NCBI GenBank assembly: GCA_036521075.1
Contig: DATDIL010000148.1
Location: 1 to 64,000 of the forward strand
Length of the DNA: 64,000 nt
Source: DAIDKA01 sp036521075
GTDB taxonomy: Bacteria > Pseudomonadota > Gammaproteobacteria > Steroidobacterales > Steroidobacteraceae
Reading direction: 5' to 3'
Part shown: positions 7,871-15,054 of the stretch, piece after piece
Layout: every line of letters starts with the position of its first letter
Numbering within the stretch: the first letter of the stretch is position 1
Made by a program: the position numbers and the translations under genes
Notes under the pieces: model-generated
Databases searched by the model: none
Seen by the model: the letters and a program-made list of their open reading frames with translations, nothing else
What the model was told of the DNA's origin: nothing

Positions 7871-8829
7871 CCGGCCTGGCGGGACTGATGGCAGTCATCT
7901 TCACTGTCGGCGCCCGCGCATTCACCCTCTTCGATCTGGACGGTGGCATGCGCGACGCCAAACCGCTCCTGCAGGCGCTGCATGACGGCGGTGAGGGCTG
8001 CGTGGCGATCCGCACCCTCCTGCAAGGTGGCGTGCAGTGTCAGCATTGGCGTCTCGCCGGTCAGCGACCAAGCATGAATGTGGTGGACACCCGTGATGCC
8101 CGGCACGCCGGCAAGATCGTGTTCGACGGCATGCGAATCCAAGCCCGCGGGTGCCCCCTCCAGCAGCACATGCGCAGAGTTGCGCGTCAACTGCCAGCCG
8201 GAACGCAGGATCAGTACCGAGACTGCCAGTGACAGCAGCGGATCGGCGATCTCCCAACCACGCCACAGGATCAATGCTGAGGCACTGATCGCCGCGGCCG
8301 ATCCTGCCAGGTCGCTGAGGACATGCAGTCGGGCGCCGCGTTCGTTGAGCGATGTGGCGCCACTGAGTGACACAAAGGCGCCGAGGTTGGCGGCGGCGCC
8401 CACCGCGGCCGTCACCAGCATCACCGTGCCATCCACATGCGGCGGCAGCAACAGCCGCCGGGTCGCCGTGATGACCACCGCCGCCGTCAGGCCCAGCAGC
8501 ACCAGGCCATTGGTATACGCGGCAAGGGTCTGGTAGCGCCGATGTCCGTAGGTGCGGTCGGCCCGCGCCGGGCGTTGAGCCATGCGGATGGCCACGATTG
8601 CCAGCAGCAGCGATGCCGAATCGGCAAGCATGTGCGCGGCTTCGGCATACAGCGCGACCGAATTGGCCCACACTCCGCCACCGGCCTCCACCAGCGTGAA
8701 GCAGATCAGCAGCCCAAAGGCCACCCATAGGCGGTGCTCGCTCGCCTGGTCTGTGCCATGGCCATGATCATGGCCATGACCGTGCCCGTGAGAGTGCCCG
8801 TGGCCATCTGCGTGGGAATGCCCGTTCAT
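7867..8829 (-). CDS. cation diffusion facilitator (zinc-type) transporter
   Basis: A 320-residue CDF transporter. Residues 3-22 are a string of His alternating with Gly, Asp and Ala, a metal-loading tail. Several membrane segments follow, with the family metal site AEAAHMLADSA in helix II and SDLAGSAAA in helix V, then a cytosolic C-terminal domain (HDLAGVPGITGVHHIHAWSL). Members export Zn2+ or related divalent metals in exchange for protons, so it probably protects against zinc, cobalt or cadmium. I start at 8829 because AGGA lies 8 bases upstream of that ATG; an in-frame ATG at 8871 would only add residues unlike the family. It is first in a two-gene unit with the MBL hydrolase. Confidence 0.92.
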   Translation of the reverse strand: MNGHSHADGHGHSHGHGHGHDHGHGTDQASEHRLWVAFGLLICFTLVEAGGGVWANSVALYAEAAHMLADSASLLLAIVAIRMAQRPARADRTYGHRRYQTLAAYTNGLVLLGLTAAVVITATRRLLLPPHVDGTVMLVTAAVGAAANLGAFVSLSGATSLNERGARLHVLSDLAGSAAAISASALILWRGWEIADPLLSLAVSVLILRSGWQLTRNSAHVLLEGAPAGLDSHAVEHDLAGVPGITGVHHIHAWSLTGETPMLTLHATLQEGADRHAALTAVMQRLQERFGVAHATVQIEEGECAGADSEDDCHQSRQAG

Positions 8830-8848
8830 GGGGTTTATCCTACCGCAA

Positions 8849-8998
8849 ATGACCACTTCTCCCCTCGCCAACGCGGATCCGGCTGCCCTGGCCGTCCCGG
8901 AAGAGGCAACCCGCTGGACTTATGTCGGACTGCTGACGCCGCGGTACCGGTTGGTGGTGATACTGTCGGGCATTGGTGGCCTGCGGGGAGTGTCGTGA
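8849..8998 (+). other. short reading frame, possible truncated transporter N-terminus
   Basis: An ATG at 8849 opens a 49-codon frame ending at TGA 8996-8998. It reads as an acidic, Ala-rich N-terminus, then TRWTYVGLLTPRYRLVVILSG, resembling the entry into the first membrane helix of a larger transporter, and then stops. There is no clear ribosome site and no continuation in another frame. It could be a decayed gene start, a small protein or chance. It fills most of the gap between the divergent CDF and hydrolase genes. Confidence 0.2.
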
Positions 8999-9028
8999 TC
9001 GTTTTTTACTGCTCTGGAGCGATACGCC

Positions 9029-9763
9029 TTGCCTGAGATGAATCTGGTGCTCGTGCCCGGTCTGCTATGCGACGCGGCAGTGTGGAAACCCCAAATGAAG
9101 GCGCTGAACAAGCTGGCGCATATCCAGGTTGCCGATCACGGCGAACTGGATTCATTGGGCGCGATGGCGGAGGCGATCCTGGCGAAGGCACCGGCAAAGT
9201 TTGCCGTGGCGGGACACTCCATGGGCGGACGCGTGGCCCTGGAAGTCGTGCGTCGTGCCGCAAGCCGCGTGATCGGGCTGGCGTTACTCGATACCGGCTA
9301 CACCCCCTTGGCGCCGGGCGCCGCCGGCGCGAAGGAGGCGGCAGGCCGCAATGAGTTGCTGGAACTGGCGCGTCAATCCGGAATGCGCGCAGTGGGGGAG
9401 CGCTGGTTGCGGATCCCGATGATCCATGAGGCGCGCCTGAAGGATCGCCGGCTCGTGAAGGCAATTCTGCAGATGTTTGAGCGACGCACGCCGCCGCAGT
9501 TTGCCGCGCAGATCCGCGCCCTGTTGCAACGCCCGGACGCGGCGCCATTGCTGCCCATGATTTCCTGTCCGGCGCTGGTGCTGTGTGGCAAAGATGATGC
9601 CTGGGCGCCACTATCGACCCACCGTGTCATGGCGCAGTTGATTGCGCACAGCACATTGGTGTCAGTCGCGGAATGTGGCCATATGTGCACGATGGAGCGA
9701 CCCGATGAAGTCAGCATGGCGCTGAGGGAATGGCTGAAGCGCGTCGTCCAGATCAGCGTCTGA
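9029..9763 (+). CDS. alpha/beta hydrolase
   Basis: A 244-residue alpha/beta hydrolase. The nucleophile elbow GHSMGG puts the catalytic Ser at residue 64; the acid is likely in CGKDDAWAP and the base in ECGHMCTMERP near the C-terminus. The oxyanion region LVPGLLCD opens the protein. Such enzymes are esterases or related hydrolases; the substrate cannot be read from sequence. The start is uncertain: TTG at 9029 has GGAG 10 bases upstream, while the ATG at 9038 is too far from it. The last codons lie 8 bases before the quinone oxidoreductase gene, so the two are probably one transcript. Confidence 0.82.
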   Translation: MPEMNLVLVPGLLCDAAVWKPQMKALNKLAHIQVADHGELDSLGAMAEAILAKAPAKFAVAGHSMGGRVALEVVRRAASRVIGLALLDTGYTPLAPGAAGAKEAAGRNELLELARQSGMRAVGERWLRIPMIHEARLKDRRLVKAILQMFERRTPPQFAAQIRALLQRPDAAPLLPMISCPALVLCGKDDAWAPLSTHRVMAQLIAHSTLVSVAECGHMCTMERPDEVSMALREWLKRVVQISV

Positions 9764-9771
9764 GCCAACCC

Positions 9772-10824
9772 ATGCTCATTCCCCAAGCCATGACGGCGAT
9801 ACGGATCCGCGAGCCGGGGCCGCCGTCGGTTCTGGAGCCGGTGCAGTGTCCAGTACCTGCAATGGGTCCTACGGAGCTGCTCATCCGGGTATTCGCTGCG
9901 GGGATCAATCGACCGGATGTCCTGCAACGCCAGGGACGCTATCCACCGCCGGCCGGTGCATCGCCGATTCCGGGCCTCGAGGTCGCGGGTGAAATTGCTG
10001 ACGTTGGCGCCGAAGTGCGCGGCTTTCGGGTTGGTGATCTGGTGTGCGCGCTGCTTGCGGGAGGTGGCTACGCTCAGTACGTGAGTGTGCCCGCCGTGCA
10101 GTGCCTGCCGGTACCTCCCGGGCTGACTTTGCCGCAAGCGGCCACCCTTCCTGAGACGTTTTTCACCGTGTGGCTGAACCTCTTCCGGCGTGCGGGGCTG
10201 CAGCCCGGCGAGACCGTGCTGGTGCATGGGGGCGCCAGCGGCATTGGCACGACCGCCATCCTGCTGGCATCAGCGTTGGGCGCAAGGGTGCTGACCACCG
10301 CGGGCAGCCCGGAGAAATGTGCAGCCTGTCAGGCGCTGGGGGCCGAGCGGGCCATCAACTATCGCGCTGAGGATTTCGTCGCCGCCGTGCGCGAGGCGAC
10401 CCAAGGTCGTGGGGCCGATGTGATCCTGGACATGGTCGGCGGTGAGTACATGCAACGAAACATCACCGCGGCCGCCATGGACGGGCGCATTGCATTGATT
10501 GCGGTCCAAGGTGGCGCGCGCGCCGAGATTGATCTGCGCCAGGTTATGGTGAAGCGCCTGAAAATCATGGGTGCGACGCTGCGGCCGCAGTCCAGCGCTG
10601 CCAAGGGGCGGTTGGCCCAGGATCTGCTGAATGATGTATGGCCGCTGTTCGCGGATCGGCGCTTACAACCGCCACCCATTCATGCCCGCTTCCCCCTGAA
10701 TGCCGCCGCCGATGCGCACGCGCTCATGGAGTCGGGTTCCCATATCGGCAAGATCGTCCTGCTGGTCGCGCATGATCAGGACTTGTCCGCGCTGAGTCGC
10801 GGATCCTCAACCGGGTCGCTGTGA
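9772..10824 (+). CDS. NADPH:quinone oxidoreductase (zinc-less MDR, PIG3-like)
   Basis: A 350-residue medium-chain dehydrogenase/reductase. The N-terminal GroES-like domain has AAGINRPDVLQRQGRYPPP and GLEVAGEI, the pattern of the TP53I3/PIG3-type quinone oxidoreductases. The Rossmann part carries VHGGASGIGTTAI near 165 and then LGAERAINYRAEDF. The zinc-ligand Cys and His of alcohol dehydrogenases are absent, so this is the zinc-less quinone reductase group, which reduces quinones or enones with NADPH. The start is ATG 9772 or 9790, both short of a ribosome site; a longer frame from 9730 would overlap the hydrolase gene. The 3' end overlaps the convergent HiPIP gene by 18 bases. Confidence 0.88.
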   Translation: MLIPQAMTAIRIREPGPPSVLEPVQCPVPAMGPTELLIRVFAAGINRPDVLQRQGRYPPPAGASPIPGLEVAGEIADVGAEVRGFRVGDLVCALLAGGGYAQYVSVPAVQCLPVPPGLTLPQAATLPETFFTVWLNLFRRAGLQPGETVLVHGGASGIGTTAILLASALGARVLTTAGSPEKCAACQALGAERAINYRAEDFVAAVREATQGRGADVILDMVGGEYMQRNITAAAMDGRIALIAVQGGARAEIDLRQVMVKRLKIMGATLRPQSSAAKGRLAQDLLNDVWPLFADRRLQPPPIHARFPLNAAADAHALMESGSHIGKIVLLVAHDQDLSALSRGSSTGSL

Positions 10825-11136
10825 CCAGACGGTGCACCAGCCATTTGCAGGCACCGTGTGGCCGGCATAAATCTTGCACTCTGCTGTCGCATCGGACGGC
10901 TTGCCAAGATAATGCACGCACGAGGCGCAGTGCGCACCCTTCTTGTAGAGCGCATTGGAACTGGCAGTGGAGGCATCCGTGACGAATCCCAATGCGCTCG
11001 CCGTCGAATCCTTCGTATCCAGGGGCGTGAGACCCCCTGACTGCGATGCCTTTCCCAGAGAGTACAGGCCGGGGAGGAGTGCGCTGGTTGCAAGAACCTT
11101 TATCATCAAGTGACGGCGTGATATCCCGCGCGGCAT
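10807..11136 (-). CDS. high-potential iron-sulfur protein (HiPIP), Tat-exported
   Basis: A 109-residue precursor. A Tat-type signal (SRRHLMIKVLATSAL) covers the first 30 or so residues. The mature part has the four cluster cysteines in the exact HiPIP layout: Cys70-x2-Cys73-x13-Cys87-x13-Cys101, with aromatic residues around them. HiPIPs are periplasmic [4Fe-4S] electron carriers working at high potential, often between the bc1 complex and terminal reductases or oxidases. It lies downstream of norB on the same strand with a 122-base gap, so it may share its transcript; whether it works with norB is inference, since a quinol-type enzyme does not need a soluble donor. Confidence 0.93.
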   Translation of the reverse strand: MPRGISRRHLMIKVLATSALLPGLYSLGKASQSGGLTPLDTKDSTASALGFVTDASTASSNALYKKGAHCASCVHYLGKPSDATAECKIYAGHTVPANGWCTVWSQRPG

Positions 11137-11258
11137 CGTTTGCTCCTTCAGTTTGGCTCGCTGTACCGCGTGTGTGCGCCGAGCAACCGGAAAAGTTCAT
11201 CGGTGCGCTCATCCGACGCAAGAAAAGCGGGCGCGGCTGAGGCCCGTGACGGCTGTTA

Positions 11259-13538
11259 CTATTCCACCCGGCGACGTCGCGCCTTCACGATGAAGTCCCA
11301 GGCCATCAGTGCCGCAGCTGCGGCGAACAGGACATCGCCCGGCAGGCGCATCCATTGCCAGAAGCGGGTGGTGTCGTAGAAGGCCTCGCTGCGGGCATAG
11401 GCGAGTCCATGCTCGAAGACGGCGTCGAGCTGCGCCCAGCCTATAGGGAAGAAGTTGAGCACGATCCAAAGTACCAGGCCAGTGTTGTAGAGCCAGAAGG
11501 CCCAGAGCCCAAGTTTCTCCCCGAAGCGATAGCGCTCGGCAGCCGCGTAGCGCAGGCAGAAATAGATCAACCCGATCGCCAGTTCCCCGAACGCCCCGAA
11601 AAGGGCCGTATGTGCGTGATTGAGCGTGAGGAAAGTGCCGTGCTCGTAATAGTTCACCAGCGGCGCGTTGAGGGTGCCGCCGCCGAACACACCCGCACCC
11701 ACAAAATTCCAGAATGCCGCGCCAATCACATAAGTGTAGGCAAGGCGATATTTGAATTCGTGGTGCGCCTTGATCAGCCGATAGTGGTTGATCGCCTCGA
11801 TGATCAGCAGCACCAGCGGCAGTACCTCGATGAATGAAAACATGCTGCCCATCGGCACCCACATGCTCGGGCCGCCCGCCCAGTAGAGGTGGTGGCCCGT
11901 GCCGATGACGCCGCCGAGGAAGATCAGGATGATCTCGAAATAAGTCGCCCGCTCGGCGAGCTTACGGGAGACGAGACCGACCGACATCAACAGGTAGGCC
12001 GTCATCGTGGCCGCGAAAAACTCAAAAGACTGTTCCACCCAAAGGTGGACGACCCACCAGCGCCAGAAGTCGGTCAGCGTAAAGGACTTCTCGATGCCCG
12101 TCAGTGGGATCATGCCGAAGACGTACAGGACGGCAATGTTGACGGTAGCGGCCCAGATCAGATGCTCCATGCGAATGCGACCGGACCAGAACTGGCCAGC
12201 GGCTCGTCGCCACAGGATCGCGTTCGGCCACAACGCGCGCATTACCAGCAGGCTCCAGAGCGCGAGTCCGATGAAAAAGCCGATCTGCCAGAACCGGCCG
12301 AGCTGGATGTAGGAGAGCCCCTGGTTGCCGAACCAGAACCAGTCGCGATCGATCACGCCCATGATGCCGAGGTAGTCGCCTATCAAGGCACCGGCGACCA
12401 CCAGCAGCGTCACCCAGAACAGGGTATCCACGAGCCAGCGCTGCCCTTTGGCTTCCTCACCGCCGGCGATGGCGGGCGCAAGAAACAGCGCCGCACCAAT
12501 CCACGACAGACCGATCCACACGATCGGCGCCTGGATATGCACGTCGCGCAGGAAGTTGAAGGGCAGGAAATCGCCGAGCGCGACGCCATAGAAACTCTTC
12601 CGATCGTAGTAGGAGTGGGCCATGATGATGCCGGCGCCGATCTGCAGCAGCAGCAGCGCCGCGACGGCGAGGAAGTACTTCCCGATGCGTAGCTGGCTTG
12701 GCGTCAGCGGTCGGAACATGGCCAACACCGGATCCATCGGCGCATCATCCGGGTGGCTCAGGAAGAACTCATAGATGAACAGCACCAAGCCGAAGGCGAA
12801 GAACGTGAAGCAGAAGCTGATCCACGTCCAGCGAAAGGTGTTCGTGGTCGGGGCGTTGCCAACCAACGGCTCGTAGGGCCAGTTCTCCGTCCACGACCAG
12901 GTTTGACCCGGCCGGTACGCCACGGTAGTGAGCGCCGAGAAGACCAGGAAATCAGCCGTCTGAAGCTTAAGCGGATCGCTCAGACTGTATGCGGGCGTGG
13001 CGCCCGTGGCAGGATCGACGCGGGTCAGCGAACCCTGAGCTTCGTTGCGGACCGCAATGACGGCACGCGCCAAGGGATCTGGGAGCACCACCTGCCGCTT
13101 CGTCAGGTCCACACCATGCAGCGCAGTGCGCATGGCGGTGGTGGCTGAAGCCTGCTGCTCGAGCGCCAGCGCCGTGAATTCCTTGCCGAAACTGGCCAGC
13201 GCAATATTGTTCTGCGTCGCCGCAGCAAGGTGCACCAGAATCGCGGCGGTGTAGTCCTCGCCGTAGTAGGAGCCCATACCATAGAGGCTGCCATAGTCCA
13301 TCAGGTCGGCTTTCTGAAAGCCACCTTTGCCGCTCACGATGTCCCGATCCGTCATCAGCACGGCGCCATTTGTCGACACGAACCGCTCGGGTTGTGGCGG
13401 CGCCGCGCGATAGGTGACCACGGTCGCCCAGCCGAGCAGACCGAACGTGGCGACGGCGACCAGCAGCAGCACCCACTTCAGGATATTACTGACGGGGTCT
13501 TCGACCGGCGGATCGACGCGCTCGGCGGCCAGTGGCAC
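11259..13538 (-). CDS. norB: quinol-dependent nitric oxide reductase (qNOR)
   Basis: A 759-residue single-subunit NO reductase. The N-terminus has one membrane segment and a periplasmic domain of about 220 residues, replacing the NorC subunit as in qNOR. It then has the heme-copper oxidase-like core of about 12 helices with heme and FeB histidine regions (VHLWVEQSFEFFAAT, GTGHHLYW, LNHAHTALFGAFG). It reduces NO to N2O using quinol. It can serve as the last step of partial denitrification or as NO detoxification; no nirK, nirS or norD-type genes are in the window, which favours detoxification, although that is inference. The start is GTG at 13538 with GGAGGG about 8 bases upstream. No convincing FNR or NsrR box was found upstream. 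Confidence 0.95.
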   Translation of the reverse strand: MPLAAERVDPPVEDPVSNILKWVLLLVAVATFGLLGWATVVTYRAAPPQPERFVSTNGAVLMTDRDIVSGKGGFQKADLMDYGSLYGMGSYYGEDYTAAILVHLAAATQNNIALASFGKEFTALALEQQASATTAMRTALHGVDLTKRQVVLPDPLARAVIAVRNEAQGSLTRVDPATGATPAYSLSDPLKLQTADFLVFSALTTVAYRPGQTWSWTENWPYEPLVGNAPTTNTFRWTWISFCFTFFAFGLVLFIYEFFLSHPDDAPMDPVLAMFRPLTPSQLRIGKYFLAVAALLLLQIGAGIIMAHSYYDRKSFYGVALGDFLPFNFLRDVHIQAPIVWIGLSWIGAALFLAPAIAGGEEAKGQRWLVDTLFWVTLLVVAGALIGDYLGIMGVIDRDWFWFGNQGLSYIQLGRFWQIGFFIGLALWSLLVMRALWPNAILWRRAAGQFWSGRIRMEHLIWAATVNIAVLYVFGMIPLTGIEKSFTLTDFWRWWVVHLWVEQSFEFFAATMTAYLLMSVGLVSRKLAERATYFEIILIFLGGVIGTGHHLYWAGGPSMWVPMGSMFSFIEVLPLVLLIIEAINHYRLIKAHHEFKYRLAYTYVIGAAFWNFVGAGVFGGGTLNAPLVNYYEHGTFLTLNHAHTALFGAFGELAIGLIYFCLRYAAAERYRFGEKLGLWAFWLYNTGLVLWIVLNFFPIGWAQLDAVFEHGLAYARSEAFYDTTRFWQWMRLPGDVLFAAAAALMAWDFIVKARRRRVE

Positions 13539-13620
13539 AACGTTACCCTCCGACTTAACGGACGACGCCCGGATTAGGTCCCATTGCGCAAATTAGCGTG
13601 CTGTGTTCACCCATTCTGTA

Positions 13621-13717
13621 CGGTACCGCCCAGACGGTGTCGAGGCTAGCTGGTTACAAGCAACATCCGTATGTCCCCGACACCGATATTTGACGCGACA
13701 TCCTGTCGCGTTTTTTT
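13621..13717 (+). ncRNA. candidate structured small RNA between norB and the PPK2 remnant
   Basis: No protein frame explains this stretch. It contains a stem of about 8 base pairs (13635-13642 with 13678-13685, extended by two more pairs past a mismatch) enclosing about 35 bases. About 8 bases further on is a classical intrinsic terminator with seven T. That layout is typical of a free-standing small RNA read on the plus strand, divergent from norB. The 5' end is a guess: I found no consensus promoter. The alternative is that the terminator once served a gene that has since been deleted. Confidence 0.35.
13694..13717 (+). terminator. strong intrinsic terminator, plus strand
   Basis: A 7-base-pair stem (CGCGACA, loop TCC, TGTCGCG) followed directly by TTTTTTT at 13711-13717. 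It acts on the plus strand although no plus-strand coding gene precedes it. Confidence 0.8.
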
Positions 13718-13725
13718 GGCCCGGC

Positions 13726-14080
13726 TCACTTTGCGAGTTCCTTGCGGATCGCGAGCAATTCCTGGCGACGTTTTGCGTTCACCTTGGGGTAACTCATCCT
13801 GAGTTGTTTGAACGCTCCGAGCACGATTGCCGAAACGATGAGTCGGGCGTTGTGCGCTGGGAGGTTTGAAGCTGAACACCTGGCAACCCTGCGGGTTGAC
13901 CCCCGACATTACGTGCCGGATGACACCGTCTTTTCCGGCGGCATCCATCGCCTGAAGAATAACAAGTAGCGCGTGGCGGTTGGTCGAATAGTGGAGCTGC
14001 TGCATGGATCTCAGTTGTTCGACATGCTCGTCCAGGAGTTTTCGTATTGCGCCTTTTTGCGCTTAGGCCGGCACTCGTGC
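13726..14080 (-). pseudogene. polyphosphate kinase 2 (PPK2) remnant with internal deletion
   Basis: Read on the minus strand, PPK2 segments appear in three frames. First PKRKKAQYE (around 14045-14070), then after a one-base slip LLDEHVEQLRSMQQL and the Walker A region LQAMDAAGKDGVIRHVMSG with GVNPQGCQVFSFKPPS, ending near 13856. The C-terminal end NARLIVSAIVLGAFKQL and MSYPKVNAKRRQELLAIRK then follows at once in a different frame to a stop at 13726-13728. The middle of the protein, roughly 150 residues including the Walker B and lid region, is missing. PPK2 enzymes make nucleoside triphosphates from polyphosphate; this copy cannot. The length of the loss is estimated from family knowledge. 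Confidence 0.82.
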
Positions 14081-14142
14081 CCGCGGCGCGTCCACCCGAG
14101 CAGCGCTGGCACGGCTGAAGTTGGCGTTGCCCGAGGCCACCT

Positions 14143-14310
14143 TCAGCGCTGGAAATGCAGGCCACCGAAGAACCACAACACCAGCAAAACAACCAAAACC
14201 AGCCCTAAGACGCCCCCAAGACCGGATCCGCCATAGCGCCTATAACCATAGTAGCCGCCGCCACCGCCGAACAGCAGGACGAGCACGACAATGATCACGA
14301 TTAAACTCAC
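14143..14310 (-). CDS. small glycine-rich membrane protein (55 aa)
   Basis: A 55-residue peptide made of two hydrophobic helices (residues about 2-13 and 32-49) around a Gly/Tyr-rich turn (FGGGGGYYGYRRYGG). It resembles the small DUF3309-like membrane proteins common in proteobacteria; the function is unknown. The start is GTG at 14310 with AAGGAAG 6 bases upstream. It sits directly upstream of the PPK2 remnant on the same strand. Small membrane proteins of this shape are often stress-induced, but no evidence for that is visible here. Confidence 0.65.
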   Translation of the reverse strand: MSLIVIIVVLVLLFGGGGGYYGYRRYGGSGLGGVLGLVLVVLLVLWFFGGLHFQR

Positions 14311-14385
14311 GCGACACTTCCTTTCCGATTACTGACGGCGTCACGGTGCTCGACCGACCGGCACACCTCATCGCACAGATTTACA

Positions 14386-14910
14386 TCAGGTTGTAGGTGC
14401 TGCGAGATTCCCGCACGCAACGGTCAACTCGGTGTTTTCCGGTGAGGCTTGAACGCTCACGAAATAACTGCCCGAAATGGGGGTGTTGATCGCCACGGTG
14501 GCCTTCGCTTGGCCGTTACCATTGGCCTTCACGCGCAGCGGCGGATAGTTCTGGGGTTCTCCGAAGACTCCCTCGTCCTGACTGCACTGTCCACGATGAA
14601 TGGCCCAGGGGTGCAATCCGCCGGGCGCCGTGTTGCCGAGATTCAGCACCACCTGTGTCGTTCCTTCCTTTGTACCGGGGGCCATTGATGCCGAGCCCAT
14701 CATCTGGACCGCACCGGCCAAATCCTGTGGGCTGGCGATGCTGGCATGCCAGCGGCTGTTCAGATTCAGGTCTGCGGTGCTCACCTCGACCGCAGGCTTC
14801 GGTTTCAGCATGCTGCATGCTCCGAGCGTGAGCGCCATCGCTGCGAGTGGGAGGTACCGATTGGCGCCCGTATGCCCTCTTGGGTTATTAACGCTCATTG
14901 GTTTCTCCAT
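14386..14910 (-). CDS. exported lipoprotein, unknown function
   Basis: A 174-residue precursor with a lipoprotein signal: a hydrophobic stretch ending TLGAC, so the mature protein would start at that Cys and be lipid-anchored. The rest is a beta-rich domain with ASMAPGTKEGTTQVVLNLG, GLHPWAIHRGQC and PISGSYFVSVQ segments. The HPWAIHRGQC stretch recalls Cu/Zn superoxide dismutase-like or CHRD-like beta-sandwich proteins, but I cannot see a full metal-ligand set, so I make no enzyme call. ATG 14910 has GGAG 8 bases upstream; ATG 14898 also has one closer. It is monocistronic. Confidence 0.65.
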   Translation of the reverse strand: MEKPMSVNNPRGHTGANRYLPLAAMALTLGACSMLKPKPAVEVSTADLNLNSRWHASIASPQDLAGAVQMMGSASMAPGTKEGTTQVVLNLGNTAPGGLHPWAIHRGQCSQDEGVFGEPQNYPPLRVKANGNGQAKATVAINTPISGSYFVSVQASPENTELTVACGNLAAPTT

Positions 14911-15054
14911 GCTGTGCGCTCCAGGTCACTACATTCCGAACGCTGACCGTCGGTTTATTGCCGATAGCATATCGCGCCGTCGGTCCGCCCTCTGTGCGCT
15001 AGCAGACATTCATGGTGCCATTGCACAGTACCGCTGCCTGGAGTGCGCCCGAAG

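Noticed and set aside
8750..8815. Direct repeats of CATGGCCATGATC-like units
   Set aside because: They encode the His-rich metal-binding tail of the CDF transporter; no repeat element is implied.
13539..13610. FNR- or NsrR-type site upstream of norB
   Set aside because: Only an 8-base TTGCGCAA dyad is seen at 13584-13591; it does not fit the TTGAT-N4-ATCAA or NsrR patterns well enough to call.
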